DNA from: Gordius sp. MW1
Taxonomy: Eukaryota > Nematomorpha > Gordioida > Gordea > Gordiidae
Direction: 5' to 3'
NCBI GenBank assembly: GCA_964036665.1
Contig: OZ038528.1
Location: 26,461,245-26,525,244, forward strand
DNA length: 64,000 bases
The position numbers and the translations under genes were made by a program. Under the pieces are notes generated by a model. It had not been told where the DNA came from and ran no database searches. It worked only from the letters and a program-made list of their open reading frames with translations. Below are positions 43,178 through 54,142 of the stretch, one piece after another. Position 1 is the first letter of the stretch; the number at the start of each line of letters is the position of its first letter.

Positions 43178-44244
43178 TAGTGTTTCGATCTCGTCTCGTC
43201 TCGGTCTCGAAAACAAAATCTCGTCTCGTCTCGGGAGCGATTATGAAAATCTCGATCTCGTCTCGTCTCGGTCTATAAAAATCTCGGTCTCGTCTCGACG
43301 AGAATTCTCGTCTCGTCTCGACTTTTAAAAAATATATATACGGAATAAAAATTTCTCCTGTTTAATTAAAAATATTAAATCAGTGTTAAAAAATCCAAAT
43401 GGCAAACTTTTATATTTTTTGAAAAACTTTAATACACAAACTTCTTAAAGATTTAGCGGGACACGACTCTCATCGACAATATAAAGATATGAATCAATTC
43501 ATAAAGATAACATTTTCTATGGAAATTACAGGTTCGGATATTTATTTTATATTGCACAATTATAGAAATTATAGTAAATTTGAATGCACCTGCCCACCCT
43601 GTTTATAATATTAACAGTAATGCATATGTCAAAACTATGTATTCACATAATGTCTTATTAAGGTTCAAAAATGTGGGAGGTATACTATTAGTTGAAGCAC
43701 AAAAACTTTTAAAAAACTAATGATTCAAGATTTAATCTATTACTATGTCATTTAATACTTTATTGTACTTTTGAAATCGTTAGGCGGGTGCTCAAAAACC
43801 TCGAGCCACCTTAGTTCAACTTGTATAATTGTTCAAACGGATTGAACACAAATTTATAATAAACGCATCATGCAGGATGAGTAACTGCGAAATTCAAATA
43901 TGCTTTAGTAATATTTACTATTCCACCAGAACTCATTCTAAGCCTAAAATTTTTATTATAAAATTATTTACATACCCTAAGGGTCAACCATACTTAGATA
44001 AATGATTGCCAAATTTTAATTTTTGCAAAGATATATAATATTACCACACTTAAAATTTTTTTAATATCAAATATATTCCATACATATTGATTTACACTTA
44101 TTACCTTAAATGTAAATCATGCAAATCAAAAGACACAATAATTTACTAAAATCTAACGATCAATAAAAAGTCGAGATCTCGCCGAAAAAATCTCGTATCG
44201 TCTCGACATCAAAACTCTCGTCTCGAAGTTTTTCCGCATCACTA
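43178..44244. mobile_element. Complete hAT-like element, CTCGT family, 8-bp duplication
   Basis: It is flanked by identical TGAGCAAT (43170-43177 and 44245-44252). The ends are TAGTGTTTCGATCTCG and, inverted, TAGTGATGCGGAAAAACTTC. CTCGT words are reiterated for about 150 bases inside the left end and about 80 inside the right. The flanks join to give an uninterrupted LINE C frame, proving insertion into LINE C. No transposase, so it is non-autonomous. Confidence 0.9.
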
Positions 44245-44252
44245 TGAGCAAT

Positions 44253-44515
44253 GGATCGGTATTTGTGTGTTTTACGGTCTTCCGCACAAGAAAGTGGGTT
44301 AAAATTATTATTAGTTGGCACGAAGATATCGATGCACGTAAAATCTCATGCTAAGAACTTGCCATCCTCCCAGGGGATCATAGAAGCTCCGTCGAGACGC
44401 ATTCTACCTTCTAAAGAAGGATCGGATGGTTCGAGGATGGAAGGAGTGCCGGCCCTTTTTAAAGCCGATTGTATCAAAAGGTTTATCTTTTAATGACGGA
44501 TAAAGCGATATTTGT
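44253..44515 (-). pseudogene. LINE copy C nuclease region
   Basis: Minus-strand frames read GRMRLDGASMIPWEDGKFLA, a TGA where the family has tryptophan, then DFTCIDIFVPTNN and CAEDRKTHKYRSIA, ending at the hAT insertion. The plus-strand 80-codon frame here (44251-44493) is its shadow. Confidence 0.75.
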
Positions 44516-44938
44516 TTAAATTGCAATGGGGTGATGAGCCCAGATATCTATTTCTTTATTGCAATTTTTGCAGGGATAACCGATGGTAACTTTAATACCT
44601 AGGCGGAGAGCTATTGCATACAAAATTTCTGGATTTGAAAGCAGGAGTCCTGAGTGTTTACTTGGGATACATTCAAGCCATCCGTGACCAGAGTCGGTCT
44701 TAGGTGACCTGAGATTGAAATGCTGCACAGTATCACAACTCGAAAGTAGGTAAGCGACGGAGCGCGATACTATACTGGCATCCCAAAATCGTTGTTTGGC
44801 CGACTCTGGAAGGCTGGTTCCTGCTATGACATTCTCATGCCAAGACAACATGGCCAATTCCGTTAAAAAATCATTTGTTTGAGAGGTTAAATCAAAAACA
44901 AGGTCCTTCACAGGTTTAAAGGATGAGAGAAAAGCCAC
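44516..44938 (-). pseudogene. LINE copy C linker and CCHC region
   Basis: A 140-codon frame with LSWHENVIAGTSLPESAKQR, SIVSRSVAYLLSSCDT, YAIALRLGIKVTIGYPCKNC and AHHP. The last cysteine of the CCHC is lost to a frameshift at the 3' edge. The same order is seen in copy A. Confidence 0.8.
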
Positions 44939-45564
44939 AAGGGAAATAGAAAGTGGGGACCATTCCTAAGCCCCCAAATTTGGTTGGAAGGGTGGCCTGC
45001 AGCCAGCTGGTATTATCAAAAGGTAGATTCAAAATTTTTTCAAGGAGATCCTTAATTGTAGATTCATATACTCTTAAAATATCTGTATGTAAAAAAGCGG
45101 CAGCTGATCTAAAACAGTGCTGAATTTTGGAGATGTTTAAAAAGTTTTTTATCATAAAAAAAACTTGATGTATTGGTAGTAGTTTTAAAAGATTAAAATT
45201 TGAGGCCAAAAGGGTTAAATTCTTGTTTAAAAAGCCTTGTAAACAGGGAGATCCACCTATAGGCGAGCCGAGCGTTGATAAATTTTCTTTATTCACAATA
45301 GAATATGTTTTAAATATGGAATTTTGATCAAAGTTAGGGGGTTGTAAAACTTCGCATTTAGCATCATTAAGTGTTAGATTTAGGGACGTGCAAAAGTCTT
45401 TAATTATATTAATTGCTTTGGTTACTTCTGCATGGCTGCTTGCCAAAGTTGCATCCTCGAGATACCATACATGTAATGAAAGGTTACACTGGTTATTGAT
45501 TTGCTTTATTAGTTTTTGTATGCCACAACAAAATAATGGGGGTCCTAATGGATCACCTTGTTAA
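44916..45564 (-). pseudogene. LINE copy C RT active site and thumb
   Basis: A stop codon TAA (45561-45563) stands exactly where the family has the first glutamine of QQGDP; QGDPLGPPLFC follows directly. The active box reads WYLEDATL (45453-45464), with a glutamate for the first aspartate. LGSPIGGSPCLQGFLNK and LPTKFGGLGM follow in the open frame to 44916. Confidence 0.82.
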
Positions 45565-45775
45565 AGGCCTTCTGCGGATTTGATTACAAAGGAGCCATAT
45601 TTCAAAAGGGATGGGCATCCATAACTTATCAGAATATAGTTGGAGTATTGCGGAAAGTCTTTTAAAAAATTCTCCATAAAAACAGTTCTATTAAGTTGGT
45701 TAAAAGCATTAGTGAAGTTTAGTTTGAATAGTCAGTGGTCGGGGGGTAAATTTTGTCAACTTGTAAGTGGATTCC

Positions 45776-46890
45776 GAGAGTTTTGATTTTTAAAAAAAAT
45801 TGATGAAAACTAAGTATTTTTTGTTAAATTAGCCTTCTCTAGAATTGCCTCTTTTTTTTACATAATGCTACTAGTAAAATTTAAGAACGGCGGGTATTCT
45901 ATAACATGATTTTATATGGACACATATAAATAAATAATTATTTAAAAAATCGGTATTCAAAAAGCAACAAAATTAGTAAAATTTTGTTCGTGACGGTCCA
46001 GGGACCCATGCTTTGCGAAAAAATCGCACGCCGAGTTCGTGCCTATAATTTGATTTTAAGTGCCCGGGCCGGGTCCGGTTAGTAAATTTGTTGGGCAGGT
46101 GAACCTCTTGAGCTTAAAGGCCCGTGCGTTTCGCTGGCAACAATAGCCTTGGTTGGCAGATGTAGAAAAATGATAGGAACCCTTCGAAAATCGCGTCTTT
46201 GGAAGAGACCACAGGCGGAATTAGGCCACAAAATTTAAATTATTTAATTTTAAATGCCCTTTCTGATTACAAACTTAATATGGATATAACTATTGAATTT
46301 TTTACCAAGAACGCTTTAAAACAAACGTTTTTTGGGCACAAAATTAAACTTCTCTTGCCCTTTAAGCACCCTGCCTAAGCCAATGATTTATAAAATCTTA
46401 ATAAATCTTTGTTTTATAGTGATACTTGTGAAATATTTGTAACCCCTCGCCCCCCCCCCCCCAATAAAAGAATGGACCTATAGATGAAACTTTAATCTAC
46501 ATGAATATATTACTATTTTTTACTAAATACTAAAAATGCCGTGGCAATATAGCCTCAAAAAAGGCATTTTTGGCGCTTTCAACCTCGAATATCTAAAAAA
46601 CTGGTATTTGTAGAAAAAAACTAAAAATATATTATTTTTCAGCGCAAAATTCTCTATCAGAATTATTGGTCTTATTGGTGGATGTTTTTTTTGTAGACCT
46701 GTGCTATTAATAATAATAACCTTTATTACAACAACATTAACATCTACCTATTCTATTTTATTGAGATAGATTTTGAAAGAAATGATTAATAATTAAATTT
46801 TTTATATTTTTAAATCACGCATTTTGGACGAAAATTTATGTATGAATAGGATAAAATTAGTAGATTCTCATCTAATAAATTCATAAATTA
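45776..46890. other. Intergenic or intronic; GCCCGG-word repeat at about 46040-46130
   Basis: TGCCCGGGCCGGGTCCGG and GGCCCGTGCG words stand out near 46060 and 46120. The rest is AT-rich without coding signal; a C15 run lies near 46450. Confidence 0.4.
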
Positions 46891-47798
46891 CACTAGTCAA
46901 CAAATAAGGTCTTGTGTAATCAACCGGGAAACGGTTAACATATTCTGATAGAGTTTTTTGTGGTGAGCACAAATATGTTTTACGTTGTTTTCCTATACGT
47001 CAAGTTTTTTAGATATTTCGATTCAAAGTTTGACCGTTTTCGACCCTTTTCGACGCTCAATAGAGCGATATTGAATGGCTAAAAAAATCTTAAACCTCTA
47101 AGTGGTAGACCCAACTTAGAATAAAACATTGAAAAATGATTTTTTCCCCTATTGTTTTTACTTTTTCTAATATATCAAAAATGCAATCAGTCCCTATGCG
47201 AAATCGCGGCATCCTTTGAGCCTCCCTCCCTCTCTATTTAATTGGCTTATATGCTTATATAACACTATACCCTTAGTGCATGTAAGTGATTGATGAGTGT
47301 GGTGGGTGCAAGAGTAGTGGGTTAATACGAACTCCCTCTCTACTAGAGGAATAGCACGTATTACCCCACTACTTTTACATACCCCCACCCCCACATCATC
47401 CATCAATCACTTACATGCACCAAGAGTATAGTGTTATAAACCCAATTAGATAGAGAGGGAGGGAGGGAGGCTCAAAGGATGCCGCTATCATAGGGACTAA
47501 TTGAATATTCGATATATTGGAAAAAGTAAAAACAATAGGGGAAAAAATCATTTTTCAATGTTTTATACTAAGTTGGTTCTACCACTTAGAGGTTTAAAAA
47601 CTTTTTTTTATCTACTGAATATCGCTCTATAGAGCGTCAAAAAGGGTCAAAAACGGTCATTTTCGCAACTTTGAATCGAAATATCTAAAAAAAACTTGAC
47701 GTTTAGGAAAAAAACGAAAAACATATTTGTGTTCACCACAAAAAACTCTATCAGAATATGTTGACCGTTTCCCGGTTGATTTTTCTTGTTGACTAGTG
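46891..47798. mobile_element. Palindromic Harbinger-like MITE with TTA duplication
   Basis: The ends are CACTAGTCAACAA and its exact complement, and the two halves (about 430 bases each) are inverted copies nearly to the centre (for example CATTTTTCAATG and CTCCCTCCCTCTCTA blocks). TTA lies on both sides (46888-46890 and 47799-47801). A 3-bp TWA duplication is typical of PIF/Harbinger elements. The centre near 47345 is AATACGAACT...CACGTATT. Frames inside are chance. Confidence 0.78.
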
Positions 47799-47980
47799 TT
47801 ATTTAAGGAAACGTATTTTATCTATAAGCACAATTTAGTATAATGTGGAAAAAATTACATTTTTTAATCAATGGGATTTTTTGATCCATTTTACACATAA
47901 CCAGTGGTAGATAAAAATATGACGAGAAATACGAATGAATCTAACAAAGTTATTAACTTTCATTTAACAAATTTTTCTTC

Positions 47981-48202
47981 CTATAGCTGTTTGTCACATT
48001 TAGTTGTCAGCTTCTTCAAGTAGTTTTTCGAGGTATTCCTGCACCTATACCAGCTTCGCCTTGGCTCGTACCTTCTCAAGTCCATATCTATTTTATATTT
48101 CCATGTCAGCCATCTCTTTCGCTTACCTTCTACTTGCACCTTCTTGATACGTTTTACCAGGTAACTTTCCTCCCGTCTCTCTAAATGACCATACCATCTC
48201 AA
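47981..48202 (-). pseudogene. RTE-like LINE C-terminal segment
   Basis: MRWYGHLERREESYLVKRIK then GKRKRWLTWKYKIDMDL is the conserved tail of these LINE RTs (RWYGHV...GRxxxRWxD). The frame ends naturally a few codons later. Confidence 0.82.
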
Positions 48203-48479
48203 TCAACCAACTTTCCTAGAGGCGGAACTAAATTTAGTTTATTCCTTATATCTTAATTCTTTATATGGTCCATCTTGCCTATTCTTAAAATCCATCTTAG
48301 CAATCACATCTCCGTGCCTTTATTTCCCATGTCTTCGCTCCATACAATACCATGGGTACAATATCGGTGTTATATAATAGTCCTTTCAATTTTAGTGGTA
48401 TGTGTTTTTCACATATTACTCCCTGAATTTTAGCCAGCCGGCGTTTATTCTTTCCTTAATTTCGCTGTCTACACCCCCC

Positions 48480-49300
48480 AAATTGTACCTTAACACCAAG
48501 ATTGAATTTCTTTTTACTGCTTAACCACCAGTCATCTATTAGTAATAGCAAATGTATTTTTTTGTATTCATTTCCCGACTCCAAAGATATGTATTCAGTT
48601 TTATCTCGGTTGACCCTTTCGATCCATCCACACTTTTACTTGCCCTGCTAGTTCTACATCTTTAGTTATTCAATCCATCATTGTTATGAATAGCAAAATC
48701 CTAGATGCAAACCGACATTAAGACTCAATTCCTATGATGTACCACTCGATGTCCCTACTTTTGTTTTTGAATTCCTATACATATCATTTATTAACTGTTG
48801 GGAAACTATTAAGGCTTTAACTCTCTACATTAACAATATATAAGCGTCGGGTACTCCATTAGAATTCAGCCTATCCTAGAGCAACTGTCTTAGAACTTTT
48901 TCGAAAGCTTTCTCAAGATCGATGGACACATAAGAGGGTCCATCTGTTTTTCATTGTATGATTTTATAAGTCGCCTGAGACATTTGAAGTTGACTTTTTA
49001 GGCATCTATGGAGATTATTATTCGAAGTCTAGCTTTATAACCTTTTCTCATACCTTCATTGCAAGCTCACTAGCTTAATCGCCGGATAGTTATTGCATTC
49101 TTGTACATCTCCTTTCATTTTATAGATTGGTATAACATACCCTTCCCTCCACTCATCAGGCATCATACCACTTGCAAGTATTTTGCTAATCAGCTTTGCA
49201 AGTAGATGTTCACCTATAGGCCCTAGCATGTTGAAACCTTCCATAGGTCGACCGCTCTACCCATGGTCATCTTTTTAAGCACATGGTCAACCTCTTCTTT
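48480..49300 (-). pseudogene. RTE-like LINE reverse transcriptase segments
   Basis: 49244-49056 reads LISKILASGMMPDEWREGYV and KMKGDVQECNNYPAIKLVS, RT block 2. Further pieces at 48860-48960 read KAFEKVLRQLL-type text. The YxDD box was not recovered intact. Confidence 0.75.
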
Positions 49301-49992
49301 TGTTAGTTCTAACTCTGTCTCATATTAATAGTCCTTGCTTTCAAAGTGGTCAGAAAACCCATTTTTACTATGTAATAATGCGTTGTAGTATTCTTACCAA
49401 CGGTCTATGATTTAATGGCCCAGAGTTCGAGTTTGGCCTGACTTATTATTTATGATTTTTACGTTGAATACATCCTTCAAGTTCCTTGCCCTGGTATTTG
49501 CGATTATGTAACATTCTTTCCCTCGGTAGTCAACTTAGCTCAAATTCTCGTAAACATTTGTTTTAGCCTTGGCTCCACAACGTTTTGCCTCATTTTTAGC
49601 TTTCACATATGCCAATCTTGGTTCTTCATTTCTGTTGCCTGACCATAATTTGTAAAGCTTTATTTTCAAATTGACTAGGCGTTGCACGTCTTCGTTCTAC
49701 CACTATGCTCCTTATCTTTTTCTGTTTGTTTATCTTCTCCTAGAACACATCTCGCTACTGATCTTACCGTGTTAGCTATTTTATTCCACATATCATTAAC
49801 ATTCTGCTGATCATCTATCTTCAAACGTTTATTTATTTCATAGTTATAAACATCTTTCAGGAGTGGTAGCCGAAACCATTCAATTTTCCCATCTAGTCTT
49901 CGACTTTTGTCTTTTAGCCATGGAGATGACTTAGTCCTTCACAATGAGTCTGTGCTGGGCTGCATTAGCCTCAACGGGTATAAGCTTACAAT

Positions 49993-50651
49993 TCATGCAC
50001 ATTTTATAATTAATTCCTTTCTTGATATTAAAAGGAAATCGATCTGCGAAAACCGATTCCCACCTTTGTATGTTATTAGGTGGTTTTCATTCTTTTTGAA
50101 GAAAGTATATGTGATGGCCAAATCAAATGACACGGCTATTTTTAATATTGCGTCACCTTCATCGTTTCTCGATCCGTATCCATGTCTATCATGGTACCGT
50201 TCAAATCCTTCTTCTGTTTTGCCCACGTGACCTTTCATATCTGCATTGAGCATTCTGTTTGCGCAGCATAACCGACCACTATATTAGTCATTTGAAATTC
50301 TATGCAAAGTTCAACATCTGAGTCAGCCACTTTTTCTTCGTACCTCAATGACTTTATCATGCAGAAGTGAGGCTAATATGATGAAAGTTTATAGCCTTCA
50401 TCTATCATCCTTGCTTTTGCGCCTTTCCATCTTGTTTCTTGTATACGTGCTATGTCGACCCGTTGCTCGCTAACGGTGTTAGCAACTTGGCATTTTGCAG
50501 TCATCTCTCCAACATTTAGCGAGCCTACTCTCAATCTTGACTTTAGCAAATTAGTTTCTTTAATTATATCCGTTTGCGGAATATGTAGTGACCCTCGTTG
50601 ACTTTTCACATTGTACGGGCGCCCACCATGCGGGTCGTTTAAGCAGAACAC
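49993..50651 (-). pseudogene. RTE-like LINE APE-type endonuclease
   Basis: 50651-50373 reads LRVGSLNVGEMTAKC then DIARIQETRWKGAKARMIDEG, with the N and E of the active site. 50253-49993 reads ADMKGHVGKTEEGFE, HGYGSRNDEGDAILKIA, then YKGGNRFSQIDFLLIS, the following endonuclease blocks. A gap with frameshifts lies between. The enzyme would nick target DNA to prime reverse transcription. Confidence 0.83.
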
Positions 50652-50744
50652 CCTAGCGCTTTCATTGCTTTCATTATTGTAAACTTTTATATAGAGGATT
50701 TGGATCAGGGGTGATTTTTAATCTTTGAAATAAATGCCAAAGGC

Positions 50745-50812
50745 GAAACTAAACCTGCGAGCTCGTGCTTCAAAGACCAAACATATACCCACTAGGCCAC
50801 CACGCCCCCTAT
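50745..50812 (-). repeat. tRNA-derived SINE head, decayed
   Basis: On the minus strand GGCGTGGTGGCCTAGTGGGT fits an A box, and CTCGCAGGTTTAGTTTCGC lies where a B box (GGTTCGANTCC) would be, at suitable spacing. The acceptor stem does not close, so it is not a tRNA gene. Confidence 0.5.
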
Positions 50813-51119
50813 TTAATAAATTATATAGTGTGATACATAGTTTTTAATAGAGTTAAAGACTATTTGCTTCTTAATTATGACCGGCAGGGCCCTATTATTT
50901 GTGAGATAGGCCCAGCAAGAATTTTATAGCCTCTTATTTTTAAGGTCATGGACTTTGAGCCGTCCCTACAGGTCTCAAGGTACTCATATAGTAAAAACGC
51001 CTGGTTTTTTCTTGGTCAACCTTTGGTTTTACTTAGGCTAACGGCCGACCTAGTCTGTTTTTTAAATATTGACTAAACCTAGAGGTTGAGTAGGAAATCT
51101 AACCAAAAAACCTCTAATC
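50813..51119. other. Intergenic, no gene seen
   Basis: AT-rich sequence upstream of gypsy B; stops in all frames. Confidence 0.4.
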
Positions 51120-51217
51120 TGTAATATATAGCGTAATTTGTAATATCAGTTTTATATATACCATGTGGAATAAATATATATAGTTGTTTTCCGATTTAAG
51201 ACATATGTGAATTAGTA
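51120..51217 (+). repeat. Gypsy B 5' LTR
   Basis: It begins TGTAATATATAGCG and ends near GTGAATTAGTA. TGGCGCGGTCAAG, a likely primer site of unassigned tRNA, starts at 51221. The true end may be 1-3 bases later. Confidence 0.72.
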
Positions 51218-51251
51218 TATTGGCGCGGTCAAGAAAAAACCTATTCTGAAA

Positions 51252-51743
51252 ATGGAGACTGTGGGAATACCTAATTTTAAACAAAGTGATAATATTTCAA
51301 TATACATAATAACTATCACTAATATTTTTGAGGCTAAAAATGTGCCTAAAGCTAGATGCAAAATCATATTGGGATACATGGGTCAAAAGAATATAGAAAC
51401 TTTAATAAATTTCCTATACCCTGAAGATATATCCTTGCTTAAATATGAGGACTTAATAAAATTAATGAAAAAGGTATTTCAACCAAAATGTACAATTTTC
51501 CACTCTAGATTACAATTCATGAGATTTCTTAAAAGAAATGATGAAACTATGATGGAGTATGTAACAAGATTAAAATCATCTGCAGAAAATTGTGACTTCA
51601 AATCTAATTTAGATGAACGGCTCCGTGACCAACATTTAAATGGGTATCAAAACCTATCATTGGAAATTGATGTCAGGACAAGATGGCCTGAAGCTTTAAA
51701 GAAACAGGGTGATGTGGTAACATTTAATGATAATACAATCTAG
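51252..51743 (+). CDS. Gypsy B Gag
   Basis: The ATG at 51252 is only about 30 bases after the primer site. The 163-codon frame has the retrotransposon Gag fold signature KVFQPKCTIFHSRLQFMRFL, then MMEYVTRLKSSAENCDF and ERLRDQHLNGYQNLSLE. It ends in a frameshift at about 51740; the rest of Gag continues in shifted frames to the zinc knuckle, including a stop at 51876. Gag would assemble the particle. Confidence 0.87.
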   Translation: METVGIPNFKQSDNISIYIITITNIFEAKNVPKARCKIILGYMGQKNIETLINFLYPEDISLLKYEDLIKLMKKVFQPKCTIFHSRLQFMRFLKRNDETMMEYVTRLKSSAENCDFKSNLDERLRDQHLNGYQNLSLEIDVRTRWPEALKKQGDVVTFNDNTI

Positions 51744-51904
51744 CTGAATCAATGGAGACAGCTAATAAAGAAGTTAACACATCACAAGATTTAAACAAAA
51801 TTCAAAATTATAAAAAACCAAATCCAATGTACTCAAATCAAAAGAATAGGCAATTAATAAAACAATTTGCTACATAAAAGGACGAACATCAACAATCATT
51901 CTTA

Positions 51905-52168
51905 AGAAATTGCTATAGATGTGGTAAGTCACATGCAATGAAGCAATGTCCAGCATTTTTAAAAGAATGTTCCATATTTCATCATAGAGGACACTTTGCA
52001 AAAATGTGCAAAACCTCAAACAAAGTAAACCAGATTATGAATACAATTGGAAAAATTTATGACTTAAATAATGTAACTCACCTTAAACCATACATCCCTG
52101 TAAGGATAAATCAGAAAATTTTCAAAATGTTATATGATACTGGCTCATCACACCATGCCCCAAGATAA
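51905..52168 (+). pseudogene. Gypsy B nucleocapsid knuckle and protease start
   Basis: NCYRCGKSHAMKQC (CX2CX4HX4C-like) and then CSIFHHRGHFAKMC, where the first cysteine pair is damaged. Protease follows as IPVRINQKIFKMLYDTGSS. After HHAPR a TAA at 52166-52168 cuts the frame. Confidence 0.8.
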
Positions 52169-53020
52169 AAGCTTTTGGAAATAATCCAGTTCCTATATAT
52201 GGAGAAACACAAGTCTATGTAAATTTAAACAATAAAACTTTAAAATTAACAGCTATTGTAACAACTGTAGAAGAAGACCCCATATTTGGTTTAAATTGGA
52301 TGCAAGCAGTTAACCTAAAACTTCCTCATCAAGTTAAGATTTATGCTAAAGAAAAACCTCAAAACATAGAAGAGGAATTGGTTTAAAAGTATACCAGTAT
52401 ACCAATGTGTTCAGTGATGACACTAGCTGTATTAAAGATTATGAGGTAAATCTTTTTGTAATGGAAGAAGCCAAAGCCATAGCATTTCCTGCACGAAGAG
52501 TCATTTTCCTTTAAGGAATAAAGTTGAAGAGGAAATTAAAAGATTAGACGAAGATATAATTGAACATGTTGATCCTGCAGCAACACCAATAACATGGGCA
52601 ACTCCAATAGTAAATGTATTAAAATCAAATAATTCCATTAGAATCTGCGGCGATTTTCGAGTTACTATTAATCCCTTCCTAACTTCAAACAACCATCTAC
52701 TTCTGACATTTGACGATTTAATTCTGAAGATCACAGGAGGGCAGAAATATACAGTAATTTACTTACGTGATGCCTATCTTCAGATGAAGGTCGAAGAAAA
52801 GTCGCGACATTATCTCACTATCGCAACACATTTAGGTTATTATCGATATAAACGTCTTCCATTTGGACTTTCGATAGCACCAAATTTATTCCAACGTTAT
52901 ATGGAGGAATTATTAGATGGGATTCTCCATACCGGCGTACTTCTAGACGATATCATAGTTACAAGGGTAAATGAAAATGACCACCTGCAAAATCTGAACG
53001 AAGTACTAAAGAGGGTATAG
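52169..53020 (+). pseudogene. Gypsy B protease end and reverse transcriptase
   Basis: After a frame change near 52510 one frame reads EEEIKRLDEDIIEHVDPAAT, SIRICGDFRVTINPFLTSN, YTVIYLRDAYLQMKVEEKSR and YKRLPFGLSIAPNLFQRYME. The active box follows as GVLLDDIIVT at 52940-52970 (LLDD for the usual YxDD; both aspartates are present). A TAG at 53018-53020 ends it. Only the last 78 codons have an internal ATG. Confidence 0.84.
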
Positions 53021-53830
53021 GACGCTGGTCTAAAAGCAAAGAAGGAAGAGGTTAAATTTTTCCAAAATTCAGTTAAATACTTGGGGCATGTGATCGATGC
53101 AACAGGGATCCACCCGACACAAGAGCGAGTGGAAGCCATTGTTAATTTCAAAGAACCACAAAACAAAAAATAACTACGCTCCTTTTTAGGACTAGTTAAT
53201 TATCAGGAAAGGTTCATCGCCATGTTACACAAAAAATGCGCACCCTTGCATGCATTGACGGGCTCATCAATAGGTTGGAAATGGACGACTAAAGAGCAGA
53301 AGATTTTTAACGATGTTAAACTGATGCTTTCAACGTCCAATACATTGGTACCGTATTCAACCTCATTGCCGTTATACCTAGCGGTAGATGCTTCTGAAAC
53401 TGGTGTAGGTGCTGTACTATCACACTTATATGCAGACGGGTCCGAAAGAGCTATTGCCTACGCATCCAGGACGTTAAGCGAGTCCGAAAAACGATACTCT
53501 ACAATTGATCGGGAAGCGCGAGCCATTGTGTTCGGTGTTCAAAAATTCGATCAATACGTACGTATTAGAAAATTTGTATTGATGACGGATCACAAACCTC
53601 TAGAAAGATTATTCGAAAATCATCGTGATTTACCGAAAGTAATCAATAATAGATTAATTCGGTGGGCTTTATTTTTAAATAGATATCAATACGACATAAA
53701 ATACCCACCAGGAAAGAACAATCAATGCGCTGATGCATTGTCGAGGCTGCCAGATCCAAAATACCTTGAGACGGATCAGATCAATCACGTAGGACTACTT
53801 ATGTTAGATGAATTAAAGTTAGATTATTAA
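53021..53830 (+). pseudogene. Gypsy B RT thumb and RNase H
   Basis: The same frame continues past stops at 53018 (TAG) and 53171 (TAA): SVKYLGHVIDATGIHP, LRSFLGLVNY, then from the ATG at 53222 PLHALTG, LYLAVDASETGVGAVLSH, IAYASRTLSESEKRYSTIDREARAI, VLMTDHKPLERLF and NNQCADALSRLP. RNase H residues D, E and D are in place. It ends at a TAA (53828-53830), and the next ORF is again in frame. Confidence 0.87.
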
Positions 53831-54142
53831 ATGTTAAAAACATCAATTAAACAAGATCCTTTTTGCCGTGAATTAATTTTAGCGATCAACCGAGAATGGC
53901 GGTTGGATTTAAAAAAATGCCGTTTTGACATGAAAACGTACTACAATCGAAGGGAGGAACTGTCATTTGAAGATGGATTATTATTGCGTGGCAATCGGTT
54001 AATAATACCGAGGAACTTACAAAAGTTGGTTTTAAAAATATTACACCAAGGACACCCCGGTATTACAGGAATGCTTAATTTAGCCCGATATTATGTTTGG
54101 TGGCCCGGAATGGACAAGACAAGAGTATTGATTTGTTTGTAA
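53831..54142 (+). pseudogene. Gypsy B linker and integrase zinc-binding start
   Basis: It is in frame with RNase H across one stop. It reads LKILHQGHPGITGMLNLARY and YVWWPGMDK, the HHCC half-site, then goes out of frame at about 54120. Confidence 0.83.

Larger units (their letters stand above)
43050..45775 (-). mobile_element. LINE copy C, diverged relative of copies A and B, split by a hAT element
   Basis: On the minus strand RT blocks at 45446-45770, the thumb block (44916-45440), the CCHC region (44516-44938) and the C-terminus are recognisable. Examples are TNAFNQLNRT, QGDPLGPPLFC, LHVWYLEDAT, LPTKFGGLG and CKNC. The C-terminal SKIFIPIVASCSATFGKKAL continues at 43055-43170 after a hAT insertion (43178-44244). 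Protein identity with copy A is clearly lower than A with B. Several stops and frameshifts. Confidence 0.83.
47980..50690 (-). mobile_element. RTE-like LINE relic, near full length
   Basis: On the minus strand it runs from an APE-type endonuclease (50651 down to 49993) through RT (about 49300-48600) to a C-terminal RWYGHLERREE block (48202-47981). The order and motifs match RTE-type LINEs often annotated as craniofacial development protein 2-like. Frames are short and shifted, so it is old. Confidence 0.82.

Noticed and set aside
50745-50812. A functional tRNA gene
   Set aside because: The A and B boxes are only partial and the acceptor stem does not pair, so it is better read as a SINE head.
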